Assembly (NCBI RefSeq): GCF_003346865.1
Contig: NZ_QDKL01000001.1
Coordinates: 620,001 to 684,000, forward strand
Direction: 5' to 3'
DNA from: Halobacteriovorax vibrionivorans
GTDB taxonomy: Bacteria; Bdellovibrionota; Bacteriovoracia; Bacteriovoracales; Bacteriovoracaceae
DNA length: 64,000 nucleotides
The position numbers were made by a program, and so were the translations under genes. Of the stretch, positions 62,885 through 64,000 are shown in pieces. The notes under the pieces are model-generated. The model was not told the origin of the DNA and did no database searches. It saw only the letters and a program-made list of their open reading frames with translations. Numbering within the stretch: the stretch's first letter is position 1; the number at the start of each line of letters is the position of its first letter.

Positions 62885-62980
62885 AGTTGTTGAGGCGGCA
62901 AATGCCACGATGGCATTTGAAGCCGAGCATCACTGACGAGCGAACACGAAGTGAGCGAGAGAGTGCCCCTCGCATAGCAT
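62885..62980. repeat. GC-rich hairpin element C
   Basis: The hairpin AAATGCCA-CGA-TGGCATTT at 62900-62918 is perfect and is flanked by CGGC and GCCG. Its apex CACGATG equals those of element A. GCCCCTCGCA at 62965-62974 is shared with element B. No gene fits; the stretch 62807-63193 contains only terminator, this element, a further hairpin and the tRNA-like repeat. Confidence 0.5.
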
Positions 62981-63031
62981 GATATATTCTTGAACACAGG
63001 GACCCCCCGAAGGGTTGTTACACTGGAGCGA

Positions 63032-63057
63032 AAAAATATGCCCAAAGGCATATTTTT
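63032..63057. terminator. Perfect 11-pair hairpin with A/T tails
   Basis: AAAAATATGCC-CAAA-GGCATATTTTT. It can act as terminator in either direction. It may end leftward transcription of the acetyltransferase gene about 140 bases away. Confidence 0.55.
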
Positions 63058-63110
63058 ATATCGTATATACTAAGTAAAAAAAGATTTTGGTCTAAGTGAG
63101 TTCGCGACAG

Positions 63111-63123
63111 CAAGTCTTGTATG
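63111..63123. repeat. 13-base copy of the tRNA T-arm sequence
   Basis: CAAGTCTTGTATG repeats tRNA positions 62786-62798 exactly, in the same orientation, 325 bases downstream. It could be the scar of an integration event. Confidence 0.45.
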
Positions 63124-63193
63124 CCGGAAAGCCGCACTTCGCTAGCTCTTCTTCAATCACATCCATCTATGCATCAAAAAAGTGAATCTAAAG

Positions 63194-63718
63194 CTATTTC
63201 AACTCTATTAAATAATGCTCAGATCCCCACCACTTTCCATCGACAAAAGTAAGATTCTCTCTTCTTCCAATAAGTTTAAACCCCATTTTTATAAGGTTTG
63301 CTCTTATGGCCTCGTTGAAATCAAAGATACCAGCCTCAACATGAGTGCACCCTTCACGAATTGCTAGTTTTCTGATTTCGGAAAATATATGCTTCGATAA
63401 CCCCTTTCCACGATGAGATGATTTCCCAATGGCTAAACTTGGCCAACAAACACGTCCCTCTTTATGCATTCCAACAGGATGATTTATGAAAAATGATCCG
63501 TATCCAAAATAGTCATAGTCATCTTTAATTATAAAAGCGATTTTATCCTCTTTAGAAAATGCTTTCTTAAAGTCATCTACAGAAAAGGAAACGGTGAAGT
63601 CTTCATCATCATTTTGAAGGAACCAATTATTTACGACTAATTCATCTGCAAGCCATGAGCAATAAGCTTCTGCCTGTAGTTCATTATTTGGATCAATTTT
63701 TTCAATCGTAATATTCAT
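63194..63718 (-). CDS. GNAT-family N-acetyltransferase
   Basis: About 174 residues from the ATG at 63718 (AGAAAGAA upstream). Acetyl-CoA-binding region near SLAIGKSSHRGKGLSKHIFSE, with the R/Q-x-x-G-x-G/A pattern as HRGKGLS; ARAxLIKMGF end (AIRANLIKMGFKLIGRRENL). Substrate unknown. Confidence 0.88.
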   Translation of the reverse strand: MNITIEKIDPNNELQAEAYCSWLADELVVNNWFLQNDDEDFTVSFSVDDFKKAFSKEDKIAFIIKDDYDYFGYGSFFINHPVGMHKEGRVCWPSLAIGKSSHRGKGLSKHIFSEIRKLAIREGCTHVEAGIFDFNEAIRANLIKMGFKLIGRRENLTFVDGKWWGSEHYLIELK

Positions 63719-63795
63719 AATTTCTTTCTCTACTCTATTTAGACTAATCAATTAAGGCACATAGATACGACTAAGAATATCTTCCATTTGCATAC

Positions 63796-63820
63796 AAAAA
63801 AGCCCCTGTTAAACAGAGGC
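63796..63820 (-). terminator. Terminator of the candidate small RNA
   Basis: On the minus strand GCCTCTG-TTTAA-CAGGGGC (one mismatch) followed by TTTTTT. No protein gene of this strand ends nearby. Confidence 0.75.
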
Positions 63821-63861
63821 TGATTTCTATTGCTAATAGAGCCCTTACTCGGGGAAGGGAT
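63796..63861 (-). ncRNA. Candidate small RNA with three hairpins
   Basis: A TATAAT box on the minus strand (63868-63873) is followed by about 65 bases with hairpins CCCTT/AAGGG (63842-63859), CTATT-GCT-AATAG (63827-63839) and a terminator GCC(T)CTG/CAGGGGC with six T (63796-63820). No open frame of note in between. The -35 region is weak. Not matched to any known RNA family. Confidence 0.45.
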
Positions 63862-63940
63862 AGAAGAATTATAACACGAATAAAGTTTCAATAAAAAGTC
63901 CTTTCTCCTGCTCAATGACGAGCATCCATAGGGAGAAATC

Positions 63941-64000
63941 ATGGAGGATTTTTTATTGCTACTAGAGTTAGTAATTTGCTTACTTAATCTATTGATTATA
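63941..64000 (+). CDS. Possible small hydrophobic protein, 5' end only
   Basis: ATG with GGGAGAA four bases upstream, then 20 codons, mostly Leu and Ile (LLLLELVICLLNLLII). Open to the window edge. Could be a membrane segment or short peptide; too little to judge. Confidence 0.3.
   Translation, partial: MEDFLLLLELVICLLNLLII

Noticed and set aside
62763..62975. Minus-strand open frame across the CAT-anticodon tRNA
   Set aside because: Same situation: antisense to a tRNA and terminator, no protein features.
63748..63942. Minus-strand open frame at the right edge
   Set aside because: Contains the candidate small RNA and its terminator; the predicted peptide has no pattern.
1..64000. CRISPR arrays, insertion sequences or complete prophage
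   Set aside because: No regularly spaced repeats, transposase or phage structural genes were seen; only the integrase remnant at 36616-37137.

Overview
The window is AT-rich, densely coded chromosomal DNA from a Gram-negative bacterium. Three things point to a Bdellovibrio-like predator of the Bacteriovorax/Halobacteriovorax type: an unusually high share of signal-peptide and lipoprotein genes with no recognisable family, a partial gene resembling ATP/ADP-translocase-type nucleotide transporters, and isolated housekeeping genes scattered among lineage-specific secreted proteins. The taxonomic call is inference; there is no rRNA in the window to settle it.

Layout. 1-4.4 kb: a DtxR-type regulator with a secreted protein and a nucleotide-transporter-like gene, then a large secreted protein and a DCC-family redox protein. 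3.8-10.3 kb: a membrane protein with an EE-WGQR motif, rpiB, ahcY, an rRNA methyltransferase, an unknown gene and an acyl-CoA dehydrogenase. 11.3-15.5 kb: gpmI-pfkA-ArnT-like glycosyltransferase. 15.4-20.2 kb: a hydrolase, an M14 peptidase, a second EE-WGQR protein, umuDC and a stand-alone ComM/ChlI N-terminal domain. 20.2-25 kb: gdhA, secreted proteins and a parAB pair surrounded by inverted repeats. 25-34.8 kb: rhodanese-nadA-nifS (iron-sulfur and NAD), a degenerate nucleotidase-like lipoprotein, an FGE-like protein, prkA, a pseudouridine synthase and a HAD phosphatase.

35.6-40.7 kb is the clearest accessory region. A tRNA-His is followed by a decayed tyrosine recombinase, a beta-helix/two-TM membrane protein, a multidomain protein with a PD-(D/E)XK-like nuclease core, and a second copy of the tRNA 3' tail with its A-run. 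This is the best candidate for an undescribed system, possibly defensive. 40.7-46.7 kb: rhlE, YaiI, an MBL hydrolase, a three-repeat membrane protein, a glyoxalase-fold protein, a secreted HD-like protein and a chemoreceptor fragment. 46.9-49.7 kb is a compact operon of DUF4266 lipoprotein, DUF3570, TlpA-like and ApbE. It is followed at 49.8-52.5 kb by two tandem secreted paralogues with MACPF-like (pore-forming) features, attractive in a predator.

52.6-64 kb: outer-membrane barrel and lipoprotein genes, a Cache chemoreceptor, a YkgJ-type metal-cluster protein, mtgA, LOG, tlyA, dapF, a CAT-anticodon tRNA, a GNAT acetyltransferase and a candidate small RNA at the right edge. GC-rich hairpin elements follow transcription terminators at four places. 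Many gene pairs overlap by one to a few bases (TAATG, TAGTG, GTGA), which indicates translational coupling.
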